64,000 nt of DNA, taken from contig JADJPS010000004.1 in NCBI GenBank assembly GCA_016713105.1, positions 124,001 to 188,000 on the forward strand. The letters run 5' to 3'. The notes under the pieces are model-generated. The model made no database searches. It had not been told where the DNA came from and was given only the letters and a program-made list of their open reading frames with translations. The DNA is from Devosia sp. (GTDB taxonomy: Bacteria > Pseudomonadota > Alphaproteobacteria > Rhizobiales > Devosiaceae). Positions within the stretch are counted from its first letter, which is position 1. Every line of letters begins with the position of its first letter. This document shows positions 15,596 to 24,857 of this stretch, one piece after another. The translations under genes were made by a program, and so were the position numbers.

Positions 15596-17050
15596 TCACC
15601 CATGCCACGCCGCCACGGTCTTCAATACCGAGAAGCCGTACAACGCCTCGAAACCCTTTTCCCGGCCATGCCCGGACTTGCCGACCCCGCCGAACGGCAG
15701 TTCCACGCCGCCCCCGGCACCGTAGTTGTTGAGAAACACCTGCCCGGTCCTGATCGCTTTCGCCATCCGCATCTGCCGCCCGCCATCGCGCGTCCATACC
15801 CCGGCCACGAGGCCGAAATCCGTGCCGTTGGCGATGGCCACCGCCTCCGCCTCATCCTCGAACGGGATCACCACCTGCACCGGCCCGAAGATCTCGTCCT
15901 GCGCCAGCCGGTTGTCCGGCCGCACATTGGCGACCAGCGTCGGCGCCTGATAGTGTCGCCGCCGCGGCGCATCGCCCACGACAGTCCCCTGCCCGGCAAT
16001 TTTGCCGCCGCCAAGGTCGCCGAGGAACCCGCCGACGATCTCCATCTGCCGCTCCGACACCAGCGGCCCGAGATCGAGATCGGCCACCGCCGGCCCCACC
16101 TTCAGCCCCCGATAGCGCTCTGCCATCCGCGCCAGCAGCTCGTCGTGGATCGACCTCTGCACCAGGATGCGCGAGCTCGCCGAGCAGGTCTGGCCGGCAT
16201 TCTGGATGCCGGCATTGACGAGGAACGGCAAGGCGCGCTCGAGGTCGGCGTCGGCAAACACCAGCTGCGGCGATTTCCCGCCCAGTTCCAGCGTCACCGG
16301 CACGACATTCTCCGCCGCGGCATGCTGTACCAGCCGCCCGACCCCGACCGAGCCGGTGAACGAGATATGGTTGACCCCTGGATGCGCGGTCAGCGCTGCG
16401 CCCGCCTCCTCGCCGAGCCCCGGCACGACATTGAGCGCCCCCGCCGGCAGACCCGCCTCCTCGGCGATCCTGGCAAAGGCGATGGCGGTGAGGCACGCCT
16501 CTTCCGCCGGTTTCAATACCGCCGCATTGCCCATGGCGAGCGCCCCGGTCACCGAGCGGCCGAACATCTGCACCGGGTAGTTCCACGGGATGATGTGCGC
16601 CGTGACCCCGTGCGGCTCGCGCAGCGTATAGACCGTGTAGCCGTCGAGATACGGGATGGTCTCGCCCATGATCTTGTCGCAGGCGCCGCCGTAGAACTCG
16701 AGATAGCGGGCCAGCGCCAGCGCATCGGCGCGCGCCTGCTTGAGCGGCTTGCCGACATCCATCGCTTCGATGCGCGCCAGGTCGTCGACGTGCTCCAGCA
16801 CCTTCTGTCCGATCCGCGTCAGAATTCGCCCGCGCTCGGCCGCAGGGGTCTTTCCCCAGGCCCCAGCCAGGGCCGCCCTCGCCGCCGCTACCGCCGCATC
16901 GACGTCGGCGGGTTGCCCTCGCGCGATACTGCCGATAGTGGCACCGGTCGAAGGGTTCTCGATCGGGAGGTAGTCGCCGCCCAGCGGCGCCACCCAGCGG
17001 CCGCCGATGAAGCATTTGGTCGGGTCGAAGAACAGGTTTAGGTCGGTCAT
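15596..17050 (-). CDS. NAD(P)-dependent aldehyde dehydrogenase family protein
   Basis: A 484-residue aldehyde dehydrogenase that oxidises an aldehyde to a carboxylic acid. The active-site residues are present: Asn157 (PWNYPV), Glu255 (ELGGKSPQ) and nucleophile Cys289 (AGQTCSASSR). The glycine motif FTGSVGVG lies at 231-238 and EIFGPVQ in the C-terminal half. It resembles betaine-aldehyde and gamma-aminobutyraldehyde types, but specificity is not readable. The ATG at 17050 (MTDLNLFF) is used; a GTG two codons earlier also exists. It is 105 bp downstream of the ABC ATPase gene and directly upstream of the SDR gene. Confidence 0.95.
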   Translation of the reverse strand: MTDLNLFFDPTKCFIGGRWVAPLGGDYLPIENPSTGATIGSIARGQPADVDAAVAAARAALAGAWGKTPAAERGRILTRIGQKVLEHVDDLARIEAMDVGKPLKQARADALALARYLEFYGGACDKIMGETIPYLDGYTVYTLREPHGVTAHIIPWNYPVQMFGRSVTGALAMGNAAVLKPAEEACLTAIAFARIAEEAGLPAGALNVVPGLGEEAGAALTAHPGVNHISFTGSVGVGRLVQHAAAENVVPVTLELGGKSPQLVFADADLERALPFLVNAGIQNAGQTCSASSRILVQRSIHDELLARMAERYRGLKVGPAVADLDLGPLVSERQMEIVGGFLGDLGGGKIAGQGTVVGDAPRRRHYQAPTLVANVRPDNRLAQDEIFGPVQVVIPFEDEAEAVAIANGTDFGLVAGVWTRDGGRQMRMAKAIRTGQVFLNNYGAGGGVELPFGGVGKSGHGREKGFEALYGFSVLKTVAAWHG

Positions 17051-17155
17051 TTGCACTTACCCACTAGAGCCGGCACCGTTGGCCGCCCCTTTTCCGTCTG
17101 CTTGGCGGCCACCTTCTTCCGCAAGCGGAGAAGGCCACCAGAGCACGCACCGGCG

Positions 17156-18772
17156 TCAAAACGAGGCCTCCCGCGCCGCCAGCGCCTTTTCGAGGTTCGG
17201 TGTCGCAGCCAGCAGTTCCTGCGTATAGGGATGCTGCGGGTTGCGGAAAACCGACTCGGTCTCGCCACTCTCGACGATCTCGCCATGCCGCATCACCAGC
17301 ACCCGGTCGGTGATCGAGCGCACCACCGCGAGATCGTGCGAGATGAACAGGTAGCTCAGTTGCAGGCGGTCCGACAGGTCGGCCAGCAGATCGAGAATCT
17401 GAGCCCGGATCGACACGTCCAGGGCCGACACCGCCTCGTCGAGGATGATCAGCTTCGGCTCGATGATCAGCGCCCGCGCAATGGCGATGCGCTGCCGCTG
17501 TCCACCTGAGAATTCGTGGACGTACTTGTGTGCGTCCGCCGCCGTCAGGCCGACTTCGCTGAGCGCCCTGGCGATCCGCTGGTCGCGTTCCGCCCCGGTC
17601 GGCGCCGCACCCCCCAGCAGGTGGAAGGGCTCGCTGACCAGTCGGTCAACGCGGTGTCGCGGGTTGAAGCTGCCATAGGGGTCCTGGAAGACGACCTGCA
17701 GCTTGCGGCGCATCGAGAACGTCGCCCCCCGGCGCGGATCGATCGCCTCCCCGTCGATGCGTATCGCACCGCCTTCGATCGGCTCGAGCGCCATGATGGC
17801 CCGCGCCAGCGTCGATTTCCCGCAGCCCGATTCGCCGACCAGCCCGACATTCTCGCCGCGCTCGATCCTGAGGCTGACCGCGTTCACCGCCCGCAGCACC
17901 TCGCGCCGCGCGAACAGCCGTCGGTGCGGCAGGCGATACTCGCGAACCACCTTGTCTGCCGCCAGTACCGGGGTCCCGCCCGATACCGCCGGAGGCACCC
18001 GCGGCGGCACATGCGAGGAGGCTTCGAACAGCGCCTTCGAGTAGGGGTTCTGGAGGTTGCGGAACAGAGCGACCGTCGGCCCCGCCTCGACCACCTCTCC
18101 CTGCCGCATGATGGCCACCTTGTCGGCCAGTCAGGCGACCACCCCGAGGTCGTGGGTGATGAAGATCATCCCCATCCCATCCTCGTCGACCAGCCTCTGC
18201 AGCAATCTGAGGATCTGCGCCTGCGTCGTCACGTCGAGCGCCGTGGTCGGCTCGTCCGCGATCAGCAGCCTCGGCCGCATGGCGATCGCCATGGCGATGA
18301 CGACGCGCTGGCGCTGCCCCCCGCTCAACTCGTGCGGATAGCGGTCGAGCGGAAACCGTTCGACCGGCAGTTCGACCCGCTCCATCGTCTCGCGTGCCAC
18401 GATCGTCGCGTCGTGCCGGTTCATCCCCCCGTGCACCCGCGCGGTCTCGGCGATCTGGTCGCCGATGGTCTTGACCGGGTTGAGGGCCGTCATCGGTTCC
18501 TGGAACACCATGCCGATGCGGTCGCCGCGGAGCTTGCGCATCTCGGCGTCAGGCAGCCCCAGCACCTCGCGCCCCTCGAAGGCGATCGAGCCGCTCGCCT
18601 CGGCGCCTGCCGGAAGCAGCTGCATGATCGAGAGCGCCGTCATCGACTTGCCGGACCCCGATTCGCCGATCACGCCGAGGATCTCGCCGGCATCAACCGA
18701 CAGGTCGATGTCCCTGAGGATGCTCGTCGCGCCGATGCGGAGGGACAGGTTCCTGACCTTGAGCAGCGCCAT
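17156..18772 (-). pseudogene. Peptide ABC transporter double ATPase, interrupted by an in-frame TGA
   Basis: A fused DppD/DppF-type (GsiA-like) protein of 538 codons with two nucleotide-binding domains. Domain 1 (18772 to 18134) has Walker A GESGSGKS, signature LSGGQRQR and Walker B LLIADEP, and ends in the H-loop THDLGVVA. Codon 214 is TGA (18131-18133), and the same frame continues with LADKVAIMRQGEVVEAG. Domain 2 has GESGCGKST, FSGGQRQR, LIILDEAVSALD and ISHDLAVV. CGA to TGA would be a single transition. Domain 2 could restart at a GTG (18118). Expected role: powering the two permeases upstream, with which it is coupled by a TGATG-type overlap. Unlike the other lesions in the window this is a substitution. 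Confidence 0.9.
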
Positions 18773-19638
18773 CAGCGGGACCGCCTCAGCTTGGGATCGA
18801 ACACGTCGCGCAGGCCATCGCCCAGCAGGTTCACCCCGAGCACCATGAGGACGATGGTGATGCCCGGCACCAGGGCCACGTGCGGTGCCAGCGAGATCAT
18901 CGTCTGGCTGTCGGCCAGCATCTTGCCCCAGCTCGGCGTCGGCGGCTGCACTCCGAGCCCGACATAGGCGAGCGCCGCCTCGGCCAGGATGCCGAGCGCG
19001 AACTGGATGGTTGCCTGCACCACCAGCGTGTTGAGGATGTTGGGCAGGATGTGCTCGACCGAGATGCGCGCCGCGCCCTTGCCCGCTACCCGGGCCGCCA
19101 TGATGAACTCGCGCTGCCATAGGCTCAGCGCCCCGGCCCGCGCCAGCCGCGCGAACACCGGCATGTTGTAGAGCCCCACCGCGATGATCGCGTTGACTGC
19201 CCCGGGGCCGAACACGGCGGTGATCAGGATGGCAATGAGCAGTGCGGGGAAAGCGAAGATCAGGTCGTTGGATCGCATCAGCACATCGTCGAGCAAGGTG
19301 CCTTGCCTCGCCGCTGCCAGCAGCCCGATCGGCACCCCGACCAGCATGGCGATGCTGACCGCGACGAACGCTACCGCGATCGAGGTCCGTGCGCCGACCA
19401 TGATCATCGAGAAGATGTCACGCCCGAAATGGTCGGTCCCCAGCCAGTGCTCCAGCGTCGGCGGCTTGAGCTTGTTGGGGATGTTCTGGAGCGTCACCTC
19501 GAACGGGGTCCAGACAAAGGACACCAGTGCCAGGGTGACGAAGATGGCCGTGATCGTCGCCCCGACGAAGAAGTTCGGCGATCGCAGTGCCGCGCGCCAC
19601 AGGCTGTCCCGCGGCCGTGCCTCGGCGATGGCGTTCAT
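18772..19638 (-). CDS. Peptide ABC transporter permease (DppC/OppC type)
   Basis: A 288-residue inner-membrane permease with the DppC-type layout: an N-terminal cytoplasmic segment, a first helix (FFVGATITAIFVTLALVSFV), the periplasmic GTDHFGRDIFS motif and five further helices. The EAA-type cytoplasmic loop with REFIMAARVAGKG is present. Start at 19638 (MNAIAEARPRD); it overlaps the stop of the DppB-type gene by four bases. The stop also overlaps the start of the double ATPase. It would form the translocation pore with the DppB-type partner. Confidence 0.95.
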   Translation of the reverse strand: MNAIAEARPRDSLWRAALRSPNFFVGATITAIFVTLALVSFVWTPFEVTLQNIPNKLKPPTLEHWLGTDHFGRDIFSMIMVGARTSIAVAFVAVSIAMLVGVPIGLLAAARQGTLLDDVLMRSNDLIFAFPALLIAILITAVFGPGAVNAIIAVGLYNMPVFARLARAGALSLWQREFIMAARVAGKGAARISVEHILPNILNTLVVQATIQFALGILAEAALAYVGLGVQPPTPSWGKMLADSQTMISLAPHVALVPGITIVLMVLGVNLLGDGLRDVFDPKLRRSR

Positions 19639-20582
19639 CGCGTCGCCCTCCTCAGTCGCGGGTCGACCAGCGCATAGGTCACGTCGATGACGAACGTGAC
19701 GACAATCACGGCGAACACCAGCAGCATCACCACCGACTTCACCACGATCAGGTCGCGCGAGGTGATGCCCTGGAACACCAGGCGGCCGAGCCCCGGCAGG
19801 AAGAAGACGTTCTCGATGATGATGGCGCCGGCCAACAGGAAACTGAACTGAAGCCCGATGATCGTCAGCACCGGGATAAGGGCGTTGCGCAGCGCGTGCC
19901 GCCACAGCGTCTGCCAGCGGCTCAGTCCCTTGGCGCGGGCCGAACGGATATAGTCCTCGCCGAGCGTATCGAGCAACGAGGAGCGCATTACCCGCGCCAG
20001 GATCGAGGCCTGCGGCAGCGCCAGCGCGATGGCCGGCAGGGTCAGCGACTTCATCGCCAGCAGGGGGTCCTGCCAGCCGGCGAAGCCGCCGGCATTGAAC
20101 CAGCGCAGCGTGATCGAGAACAGCAGCACCAGCAGCATGGCGAACCAGAAGTTCGGCACCGCCACGCCCAGTTGCGCCGCACCCATGATGCTGACGTCGG
20201 TCGCCGAATTGCGCCGCACCGCCGCAAGGATACCGACCGGGAAGGCAATCAGTGTCGACAGCGCCAGGGCATAGAGTGCGAGCGGCAGGCTGATCCAGAT
20301 GCGGTCGCCGATCAACTGTGCCACCGGAACCTTGTAGGTATAGCTGATGCCGAAATCGCCGCGCAGCAGCCCCAGAACCCAGGTGAAGTAGCGGTCCAGC
20401 AGCGGTCCATCGAGCCCGAGCGCCTTGCGCAGCGTCTCTGCCGCCTCGGGCGTTGCATTGAGGCCCAGCATGAACTGCGCCGGATCGCCCGGAACTACCT
20501 CGATGATGAGGAAGATCACGATGCTGGCGGCGACGAGGCTGAGCGCCAGCGAGGTGAGCCGACCGATGAGGAAGGAAGGCAT
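19635..20582 (-). CDS. Peptide ABC transporter permease (DppB/OppB type)
   Basis: A 315-residue inner-membrane permease starting MPSFLIGRLTSLAL. It shows the family hallmarks: the first helix followed by EVVPGDPAQFMLG, the periplasmic region with GDFGISYTYKVPV, and the EAA loop GEDYIRSARAKGLS, with six predicted helices. The ATG at 20582 is preferred over a frame start at 20609. It overlaps dppC-like by ATGA. A long inverted repeat separates it from the binding-protein gene upstream, so the transporter core may be expressed at lower level than the binding protein (inference). Confidence 0.95.
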   Translation of the reverse strand: MPSFLIGRLTSLALSLVAASIVIFLIIEVVPGDPAQFMLGLNATPEAAETLRKALGLDGPLLDRYFTWVLGLLRGDFGISYTYKVPVAQLIGDRIWISLPLALYALALSTLIAFPVGILAAVRRNSATDVSIMGAAQLGVAVPNFWFAMLLVLLFSITLRWFNAGGFAGWQDPLLAMKSLTLPAIALALPQASILARVMRSSLLDTLGEDYIRSARAKGLSRWQTLWRHALRNALIPVLTIIGLQFSFLLAGAIIIENVFFLPGLGRLVFQGITSRDLIVVKSVVMLLVFAVIVVTFVIDVTYALVDPRLRRATR

Positions 20583-20617
20583 CAGCTGAATTCGCGGCGG
20601 CGGCCACACGCGCCGAC

Positions 20618-20695
20618 GTCATCCCGGCGAAGACCGGGACCCACCTCGCCACCGCAATGGGCCGAGACATAGGTCCCGGCCTTCGCCGGGATGAC
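20618..20695. repeat. Inverted repeat of 24-bp arms between binding-protein and permease genes
   Basis: Arms at 20618-20641 and 20672-20695 match as reverse complements in 23 of 24 positions, with 30 bases between them. The core CATCCCGGCGAAG...CGGGA resembles dispersed intergenic palindromes common in alphaproteobacterial genomes. As RNA it would fold into a strong hairpin that could protect the upstream binding-protein message or reduce read-through into the permeases. No second copy was noticed in this window. Confidence 0.85.
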
Positions 20696-20764
20696 GCTGT
20701 GGTTGTGGGGGGATCGGATGGTCAACTCAGGAATTGGGGCGGGCTGTTGCCCGCCCCTTGTCAC

Positions 20765-22255
20765 TCACTGTTCCCAGGACACGCCGGTGAGGTCGGTCGC
20801 CTGGGTGGGGGCGTTCTCCCACATGCCCTTGAGCTTGGCGTTCTCGACGCCGACCTTGGCCAGCTCGAACAGGAACCCCACGGCGTAGTTGTCGGCGAGG
20901 TTCTGCTGCGCGGCCTTGAGCAGCTCCGAGCGCTTGGTCGGGTCGGCGGTCACGGCCAGGTCGGCGATGATCTGGTTGAACGCGGCATTGTTGTACTGGA
21001 AGTAGTAGCCGTCGCGGGCGAAGATGCCGATGTCGTTGGGTTCGGTGTGCGACACGATCGTCAGGTCGTAGTTCTTGTCGGTGAACACCTCGCCCAGCCA
21101 CTGCGCCCACTCGAGGTTGGTGACTTCGGTCTTGATGCCGACGGCGGCCAGCTGGTTGGCAATGATCTCTCCGCCGCGGCGGGCATAGCCCTCGACCGGC
21201 GGCAGCTTCAGCGACAGCGTCAGGTCGGTCATCCCGGCCTCGGCGAGCAGCGCCTTGGACTTCTCCGGATCGTAGTTCGACTGGGCCGTCAGGTCGACAT
21301 AGTCCGGACTGGCCGGTGACATGAAGGTGCCGATCGGGGTGCCGTAGCCGAACATGGCGCCGTCGATGATCGCCTGGCGATCAATGGCGTGGGCGATGGC
21401 CTCGCGCACCTTGACGTTGTCGAGCGGGGCCTTGCCGTTGTTCATGGACAGCACCGTCTCACCCTGGGTGGCGCCGACCACGACGCGGAAGCGCGGATCG
21501 TTCTGGAATTGCGCCACCGTCTCGGGAGCCGGGAAGTTCGGGAAGCTGTCGACGTCACCGGCCTGCAGCGCCGCGAATGCGGCCGTGGGATCGGCGATGA
21601 AGCGGAACGTGGCCCCCTCGAGCGCGACCGGGGTACCCCAGTAGGCGCCGTTTTTCTCGAGCGTGATGTGGTCACCCTCGACGCGGTCCTTGAACACGAA
21701 CGGTCCGGTACCGATCGGGCTGATCTTGTTGTTGTCGGCACTCTCGGGTGCCACCATCACCGCATCGCCCCAGGCGAGATTGTAGATCAGGTTGCCGTCC
21801 GGCTGCTTGAGCGTCAGCTTGACCGTCGCGGGGTCGACCACCTCCACCGACGCGATCGAGGCATAGAGCGCCTTCTGCGCGTTGAGCGAGCCTTCCGCGT
21901 TGATCCGGTCGAGCGAGAACTTGACGTCGTCCGCATTGAAGTCGGTGCCGTCGTGGAACTTGGCGCCCTCGACCAGATGGAACGTATAGGTCAGCCCGTC
22001 CTCGGAAATGTCCCAGGATTTGGCCAGCGCCGGGACAATCGAACCGTCGGCGGCGAAGCGGGCGAGGCCCTCGAAGACGTTGGCGTAGACGACCTCGTCA
22101 ACTGCGGCGGCGGCCTCGGCGGTCGGGTCCAGGCTCGGCGGCTCGAGCACGAGGCCGATCTTGACGTCGGTCCGGGCCTGGGCGAATGCCGGAGTCAACG
22201 CGGTGGTCATTGCCAATACGCCGGCAAGTGCCAGTACGACCAGAGATTTGCGCAT
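20765..22255 (-). CDS. ABC transporter substrate-binding protein (peptide/nickel, family 5)
   Basis: A 496-residue periplasmic solute-binding protein. The signal peptide MRKSLVVLALAGVLAMTT ends near AFAQA, then VKIGLVLEPPSLDPTAEA opens the family-5 fold. Other markers are GLTYTFHLVEGAKFHDGTDF, IGTGPFVFKD and VREAIAHAIDRQAIIDG. GAAGGGAA lies upstream of the ATG at 22255. Ligand specificity (peptide, amide or opine-like compound) is not readable. It is the first transporter gene, after an M20 hydrolase 160 bp upstream on the same strand. Confidence 0.95.
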   Translation of the reverse strand: MRKSLVVLALAGVLAMTTALTPAFAQARTDVKIGLVLEPPSLDPTAEAAAAVDEVVYANVFEGLARFAADGSIVPALAKSWDISEDGLTYTFHLVEGAKFHDGTDFNADDVKFSLDRINAEGSLNAQKALYASIASVEVVDPATVKLTLKQPDGNLIYNLAWGDAVMVAPESADNNKISPIGTGPFVFKDRVEGDHITLEKNGAYWGTPVALEGATFRFIADPTAAFAALQAGDVDSFPNFPAPETVAQFQNDPRFRVVVGATQGETVLSMNNGKAPLDNVKVREAIAHAIDRQAIIDGAMFGYGTPIGTFMSPASPDYVDLTAQSNYDPEKSKALLAEAGMTDLTLSLKLPPVEGYARRGGEIIANQLAAVGIKTEVTNLEWAQWLGEVFTDKNYDLTIVSHTEPNDIGIFARDGYYFQYNNAAFNQIIADLAVTADPTKRSELLKAAQQNLADNYAVGFLFELAKVGVENAKLKGMWENAPTQATDLTGVSWEQ

Positions 22256-22414
22256 GATGTTCCCTTCTGTTGCGGCCGCTTGCTGCGACGGCCTTGAGGT
22301 GATCCTAGGACGCTTCGTTCGTCTCGTGAACCGGTTGCGTTGCGCGATATGCGCGCAGTGCATGGCTTGCCGGAATTCGCCGTTTCAGCGCCGACATCGC
22401 AGACGCCGCGCGGC

Positions 22415-23719
22415 TCATCGCGCCGGCCCCAGCAGATCCAGCAGTGTCAGCGCCATGACCTTGGCCGAGTCCAGCATGTCGTCGACGCCAACCCATTCAT
22501 CCGGCTGGTGCGCAAGATCCAGGATGCCCGGCCCGTAGGCGATGCAGTTCTTCAACCGGCCGATGCGGTCGATGTGCTTCTGGTCGTAGGTGCCCGGCGA
22601 CACGACATATTCGGGCGAGACCCCCATGACGGCGCCGATGGCCTTTGCCACAGAGCGAACCACCGGTGCCTCCCTGTCCGTCATGGTGGGCGGAATCGTC
22701 CAGAGGTCGCGGATCTCGTAGCTGAAGCCCGTCCGCTCGGACTTCAGACGCTCGAGCAGGTCGATCACCTCCTGGCGCACCGCGGCCGGGCTTTCCTCGA
22801 TCAGGTACCGGCGATCGATGACGATCCGGGCCGAGTGTGCCACCACGGGCGCGGGAAAGCCCGTGTAGCCGCCCTCGGGCTCCGCCTGGCCGCCATGGAC
22901 CGAATTGATGTTCATCGTCGATTGCCGGGCCCCCGGTGGCACCACCGGCATCGCCGTGTGCTTCAGGCTCAGCGCCGGATAGAGCACATCCTCGAACTGG
23001 CGCAGTACCGCCGCCATGTGGCGGATGGCGCTGTCGCCGAGGAACGGCATCGAGCCGTGTGCAATCCGGCCGAAGGTCTCGATCTCGGCCCACCAGACAC
23101 CCCGATGCCCGAGGCAGATGCGGTCCTTGTTGAGGGGCTCGGGAATGATGACGTGCTGCACCCGCTCGGGCGAGAAGTAGCCCTTCTCGGCGAGATAGGC
23201 CACGCCGCCGTAACCGCCGGTCTCCTCGTCGGCCGTGCCGGAGATCTCGATCGCGCCGCGATAGTCCGGCACAACCGCGGCAAACGCCTCCGCGGCGACG
23301 ATCGAGGTGGCGAGCCCGCCCTTCATGTCGCAGGTTCCGCGCCCGTAGATGCGCCCGTCTCTGAGTTCGCCGCCGAAGGGGTCGAAGGTCCAGCCGCGGC
23401 CGACCTCCACCACGTCGTGGTGCGAGTTGAAGTGCACCGTCTCGCCTGGTGCCTTGCCCTCGCGGCGCGCCACCAGGTTCCAGCGCGGGTACTTGTCGAT
23501 GTCGCCGACGGCACCCTCTGCGCGAATCATTTCAACGGTGTATCCGCTTTTCTTCAAGCGCTTCGCGAGATAGTCACAGACCTCGCGGTAGTTGTTTCCC
23601 GGCGGGTTGACCGTCGGGATGCGGATCAGGTCCTGCGTCAGGGCTACGAGGTCGTCGCGGCGCGCATCGATCTCGGCAGCGAGTTGTGCGCCGATGCTTG
23701 GAGAAGACGGAGTGGTCAT
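22415..23719 (-). CDS. M20 family metallohydrolase (ArgE/DapE-like)
   Basis: A 434-residue zinc-dependent amidohydrolase/peptidase of the ArgE/DapE group. The metal ligands and catalytic acids appear in order: HFNSHHDVV, CDMKGGLA, SGTADEETGG, and the C-terminal AHQPDEWVG. The dimerisation domain carries the conserved His (GRIAHGSMP). By family it would remove an acyl group from an amino acid or split a small peptide. Its place ahead of a peptide-type transporter suggests it works on the imported compound (inference). ATG at 23719; the downstream ALDH and SDR could process the product. Confidence 0.92.
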   Translation of the reverse strand: MTTPSSPSIGAQLAAEIDARRDDLVALTQDLIRIPTVNPPGNNYREVCDYLAKRLKKSGYTVEMIRAEGAVGDIDKYPRWNLVARREGKAPGETVHFNSHHDVVEVGRGWTFDPFGGELRDGRIYGRGTCDMKGGLATSIVAAEAFAAVVPDYRGAIEISGTADEETGGYGGVAYLAEKGYFSPERVQHVIIPEPLNKDRICLGHRGVWWAEIETFGRIAHGSMPFLGDSAIRHMAAVLRQFEDVLYPALSLKHTAMPVVPPGARQSTMNINSVHGGQAEPEGGYTGFPAPVVAHSARIVIDRRYLIEESPAAVRQEVIDLLERLKSERTGFSYEIRDLWTIPPTMTDREAPVVRSVAKAIGAVMGVSPEYVVSPGTYDQKHIDRIGRLKNCIAYGPGILDLAHQPDEWVGVDDMLDSAKVMALTLLDLLGPAR

Positions 23720-23773
23720 GGCGCGGCAGACTGTTGCCCGCCGCGCTCCCTGTCAATGCGACAGTCGGATCAC

Positions 23774-24154
23774 TCAGGTCGGCCCATCGCTGATCGCGAG
23801 GATGTTGCCCTCGGAGTCCCTGAACCAGGCGGCGTGCAAGGTCCCGATGGTGGCGATGCCGCCCACTGTCTTGAGCCCCGGATAGTCGTACTCCTCGAAC
23901 GCCACGCCGCGCCCGCGCAGGGTCGTGACGTCGTCGTCGATGTCGTCGGACGAAAAGACCATCAACGTGTTTGGCGCCTGTCCGGCAACCTCGGTCGAGT
24001 AAAGCTGGAACCCGGTTCCTCCACCTAGTCCGTAACGGACGCCGGCGGAGTCTTCAGAATTGGGCGTGAGGCCGAGCTTGTTCCTGTACCAGGCCTTGGC
24101 GCGTCCGATATCGCTTGCGGGAATAGTCGGATAGGCACGGCGGTTCTGAAGCAT
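23774..24154 (-). CDS. VOC (glyoxalase-like) family protein
   Basis: A 126-residue single glyoxalase-fold protein beginning MLQNRRAYPTIPASDIGRAK; AGGGAGG precedes the ATG at 24154. YRNKLGLTP and FRDSEGNILAISD are the usual ends of the first and last motif. The typical first metal His is replaced (YPTIPASD), so a metal-dependent reaction is doubtful; similar proteins are often annotated as bleomycin resistance-like without evidence. It is divergent from the nucleosidase gene with about 70 bp between starts. Confidence 0.85.
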   Translation of the reverse strand: MLQNRRAYPTIPASDIGRAKAWYRNKLGLTPNSEDSAGVRYGLGGGTGFQLYSTEVAGQAPNTLMVFSSDDIDDDVTTLRGRGVAFEEYDYPGLKTVGGIATIGTLHAAWFRDSEGNILAISDGPT

Positions 24155-24226
24155 GGCTTCCTCCCTTGCATGCACCGCCGCGCCAGACTACGCCTCGCTG
24201 CCGCAATCGCCAAGCCGGAGGTCCAG

Positions 24227-24853
24227 ATGGCTGCTCACCCCCGCACCGCCGACCTCCTCTACGTCATGGCGCTGGACCATGAGTACGGACCGCACCTGCG
24301 CAGTCGCATCAACCCGGTGATGACCGGCGTCGGGCCGGTCGAAGCCGCGGTCACGGTAACCCTGGCGCTCGAACGACTGCGGGCGCAGGGCAAGCTGCCC
24401 CACTATGTCGTGTCGCTCGGTTCGGCCGGATCGGCGCGCCTCGCACAGGCCGGCGTCTACCAGGCAAGTTCGGTGAGTTACCGCGACATGGATGCCTCTC
24501 CCCTGGGGTTTGAACCCGGTGTGACACCCTTTCTGGGTCTCGAGGCCACCTTGCCCCTCGCGCCGTTGGTTCCCGGCCTGGCGACCGCCTCGCTCTCGAC
24601 CGGCGCGAGTATCGTGTCGGGCGGCGCCTACGCGGGCATAGCCGCCGACATGGTCGACATGGAGACCTATGCCGTGCTGCGTGCCTGTCAGCGCTTCGAG
24701 GTGCCCCTTATCGCTATCCGCGGGATCTCCGACGGCGACAGCGAGCTGGGCCGGCTCGAGGACTGGACGCGCTACCTGCACGTCATCGACGAAAGGCTCG
24801 CGCACGCCGTCGATGTCCTCGAGGCCGCGGTGGCGAGCCACCAACTGGGCTGA
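24227..24853 (+). CDS. 5'-methylthioadenosine/S-adenosylhomocysteine nucleosidase-like protein
   Basis: A 208-residue protein of the PNP/UDP phosphorylase superfamily. By family it hydrolyses the glycosidic bond of methylthioadenosine or S-adenosylhomocysteine to adenine and a thio-ribose. The C-terminal signature is clear: DMVDMETYAVLRACQ, then IRGISDGDSELG, where the Asp of ISD is the usual proton donor. VSLGSAGSARL is the phosphate/ribose loop. The N-terminal catalytic Glu region (YVMALDHEYG) differs from the usual MEEE form, so the substrate may differ. GGAG precedes the ATG at 24227. Converges with the small membrane-protein gene. Confidence 0.82.
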   Translation: MAAHPRTADLLYVMALDHEYGPHLRSRINPVMTGVGPVEAAVTVTLALERLRAQGKLPHYVVSLGSAGSARLAQAGVYQASSVSYRDMDASPLGFEPGVTPFLGLEATLPLAPLVPGLATASLSTGASIVSGGAYAGIAADMVDMETYAVLRACQRFEVPLIAIRGISDGDSELGRLEDWTRYLHVIDERLAHAVDVLEAAVASHQLG

Positions 24854-24857
24854 GCCG

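Noticed and set aside
15500..17041. 513-codon open frame opposite the aldehyde dehydrogenase
   Set aside because: Antisense frame; the opposite strand carries all aldehyde dehydrogenase active-site residues.
20618..20695. CRISPR-type or IS-end interpretation of the inverted repeat
   Set aside because: Only one inverted pair, no regular spacers, no transposase and no target duplication nearby.
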